DNA of 64,000 nucleotides from Caprimulgus europaeus (lineage: Eukaryota; Chordata; Aves; Caprimulgiformes; Caprimulgidae). The stretch is taken from NCBI GenBank assembly GCA_907165065.1, contig OU015538.1:17065165-17129164 (forward strand). The letters are read 5' to 3'. Each line of letters opens with the position of its first letter. The first letter of the stretch is position 1. The notes beneath the pieces are model-generated. The model worked only from the letters and a program-made list of their open reading frames with translations, made no database searches and was not told the origin of the DNA. The position numbers were made by a program, and so were the translations under genes. Below, one piece after another: positions 62,166 through 64,000 of this stretch.

Positions 62166-64000
62166 AGTATGAACCAGGAGGAGCCCTCTGGCCATGCTGC
62201 AGATCTCCAGGCAGAAAAATGCATTGCCAGTGCACTTCAGGGATGGTTCAGGTATCATTGCCTTTTTGCCTACTACACAGAGTCTACAAACTAGTCATCA
62301 GTTTCTAACATCCTTTGAGTGCAGGGTGTCACGTCAGCTGTGACTATAATGCAGTAGCAAATGCATGGTGTGCCTATAACCTCTGTCATGTGCAAGGACA
62401 AGTGCTGAAATGCAAGCCTCATACCTAGTGCACTTACTTGGTAATTTCAGGTAACAAACAGGATCTAATATTCTTAAGCAACAGAATTGAAGCTCTCAGT
62501 GTATATTTCCTAACTTAGAAAGAAAGTAAAACAAAAAAAAGGTATTTTAGGGGATTCACTTTTTCTTTACTGTTGTTTCTTTTCTTTTTTTTTTTTTTTT
62601 TACCTCTCTAAAAATAAGAATTTGCTCTTAAAAACTCACAAAAACCTAATTGTCCTGAAATCTAAAATGTAAACTACTGGAATATGCCAGTTTAATGACT
62701 TACCTGGCTCTTCTGTTTTCCTTTGAAAGTATAACAAAAAAAGCATCTCCTCTTAACTGAAAATCACTCAGGGGGAAAGACTCAAAACAAACTTTAGATA
62801 ATGTGAAAGGAATGAGAGCTGTCTCTTGGCTACATTAAAACCACATTTTCTCACACATAAAATAACTAGTTTAACTGTTGCTGAGATCTGAACTCTATTG
62901 TTATGTTAAGTTTAATATTATATTCTTCACTCTAATGTGATAGGTAGTTGAACTGAATAGGAAAAACACACTAATAAAGGAATCTTTTATAACTTATCTT
63001 GATTTTAGTCTCATCTAGATGAGTTTTTGCCATTAATTACACCCCAAAGTCTAATGATTCAATTATACAGAATGCTTCAAAAATGGTCTCCTTCATTCAA
63101 TAAACCTTTTTTTTCCTCTTGCAAGAAGCTGCAAGCCTGCTTTAATTCTGATCATGTTTAGAGAGGAAGAAATCTTCAACTGATCAATGATGTTATATTG
63201 TATAGGAAGACATAGTTTTTCTAAAGCTAGCACATTTTAAGTCAAGCTCATTAGAAACTTTCCAGCTAAAAAGTATTTTTTTGGGGGGAGAAAGTCAATG
63301 TATCAAAGTGAAACTAATCAGTTATGTTTGTACTTCAGTAGTGAAAGACTGCTTAAGCTTAACATATGCTCAAGGACCCAGAACAAATGAAGAACTTTGG
63401 GAATTCAGCCTCACCATCTGAATAAGGTGAAGTTGAGTCCCAGTGTTCACAGTGAGACTACAAATCACTTGGGTCTGTAAAGCGGATCCAAGCAGTGTTG
63501 AGCAATGCATGCCTATCAGTGGAGTGCCACGTCACCATGAAAATAATAGTAACTAACAGCAACGGTAATTCAGTAAAATCAATCTATATCCCCTTTGGAA
63601 AGTGTGGTAATAAAATTTTCTGGTTTTTAAAATAAAAAGGAAAATATGGCATATAAAAAGTTCATTTTCTCATTTCAGAAACAAACAAAAAAACCAAAAC
63701 AAAACAAAAAGCAAGAGTACCAAAGACGCATTCCATAAAGCAGGTGAACCTTTCACCTGACAATCCCAATTGCAGTGATAATAGACATGATTACAGACAA
63801 AGGCAGGAAAGAAGTCATTTGAGGATATTTCAGTTTTCTAGCTCTGCTTATCAGTATTATCTTGAATTAAATTAATCTGTCATTTATTAATAACTTTTTT
63901 GTATTTCTAGTTTTATATATATATATATATTATGCAAATACTTGGATTATATTTGCAGGATCTGTGGCAGTCTGGACTCTATACATTATCACACTGACAC
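62166..64000. other. Non-coding sequence, no gene seen
   Basis: T17 at about 62585-62601, a CAAA/CAAAA-rich stretch at 63678-63710 and a (TA)n run at 63914-63933. No gene or mobile element recognised. Confidence 0.7.
63914..63933. repeat. (TA)n microsatellite
   Basis: About nine to ten alternating TA units near the right edge. Likely length-variable; no function visible. Confidence 0.9.

Noticed and set aside
62030..62308. Four overlapping frames on both strands
   Set aside because: They mirror the 85-nt inverted repeat and contain the same peptide words on both strands, so structure and composition explain them better than coding.
62704..62756. Minus-strand exon look-alike with a perfect CAG|GTAAGT donor
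   Set aside because: The acceptor side (GTGATTTTCAG) has a short, interrupted pyrimidine tract, and the 53-nt peptide is unremarkable. Single good donors are expected by chance in 64 kb.
1..64000. tRNA, rRNA, CRISPR, operon, viral coding region or mitochondrial insertion
   Set aside because: No tRNA B-box-like TψC words in a cloverleaf context, no direct-repeat arrays, no bacterial-style gene packing, and no retroviral gag/pol/env motifs or mitochondrial gene sequence recognised on either strand.

Overview
The window reads as vertebrate nuclear DNA, most likely from a bird. The best lineage evidence is CR1-type LINE sequence. One piece at about 6290-6352 ends in the CR1 3' signature (GGACTCGATGGTCTTAA... 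TTTTCCAACC...ATTCTATG). One degraded piece at 15747-16330 on the minus strand still spells CR1 endonuclease and reverse-transcriptase motifs. There are no Alu, L1 or tRNA-SINE arrays, the sequence is AT-rich with many A/T homopolymers, and CpG is scarce. The species cannot be named from sequence alone.

I find no convincing protein-coding gene, rRNA, tRNA, CRISPR array, operon or intact transposon. The open frames are short (longest 185 codons) and scattered over both strands, and they lack recognisable domains, as expected for intron or intergenic sequence. The window is best described as a gene desert or the inside of a very large intron.

Layout. 1-8.2 kb: AT-rich unique sequence with one CR1 3' tail, one exon-like segment (4128-4244) and a 19-bp tandem duplication (7209-7246). 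8.2-11.2 kb: an old minus-strand CR1 remnant, a CpG-dense patch (about 9330-9642) with an RFX X-box and a 39-codon small ORF, and a possible further CR1 scrap. 11-19 kb: an old palindromic repeat copy (13361-13430), the CR1 EN-RT fragment, and a polypurine/G16 tract. 19-39 kb: almost featureless apart from a slightly GC-richer block at 27.0-28.3 kb and a second old repeat copy. 39-50 kb: three segments with strong splice-acceptor signals (39722, 45834, 46981), a CpG-richer patch (46340-46620) and a second X-box (49289). 50-64 kb: a third palindromic repeat copy (53672-53742), a strong 85-nt inverted repeat (62081-62165) and an AT microsatellite at the end.

Nothing here shows genes acting together. 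The best leads are the exon-like segments on the plus strand, the CpG/X-box patch and the hairpin. All are inferences from motif reading and need conservation or RNA evidence.
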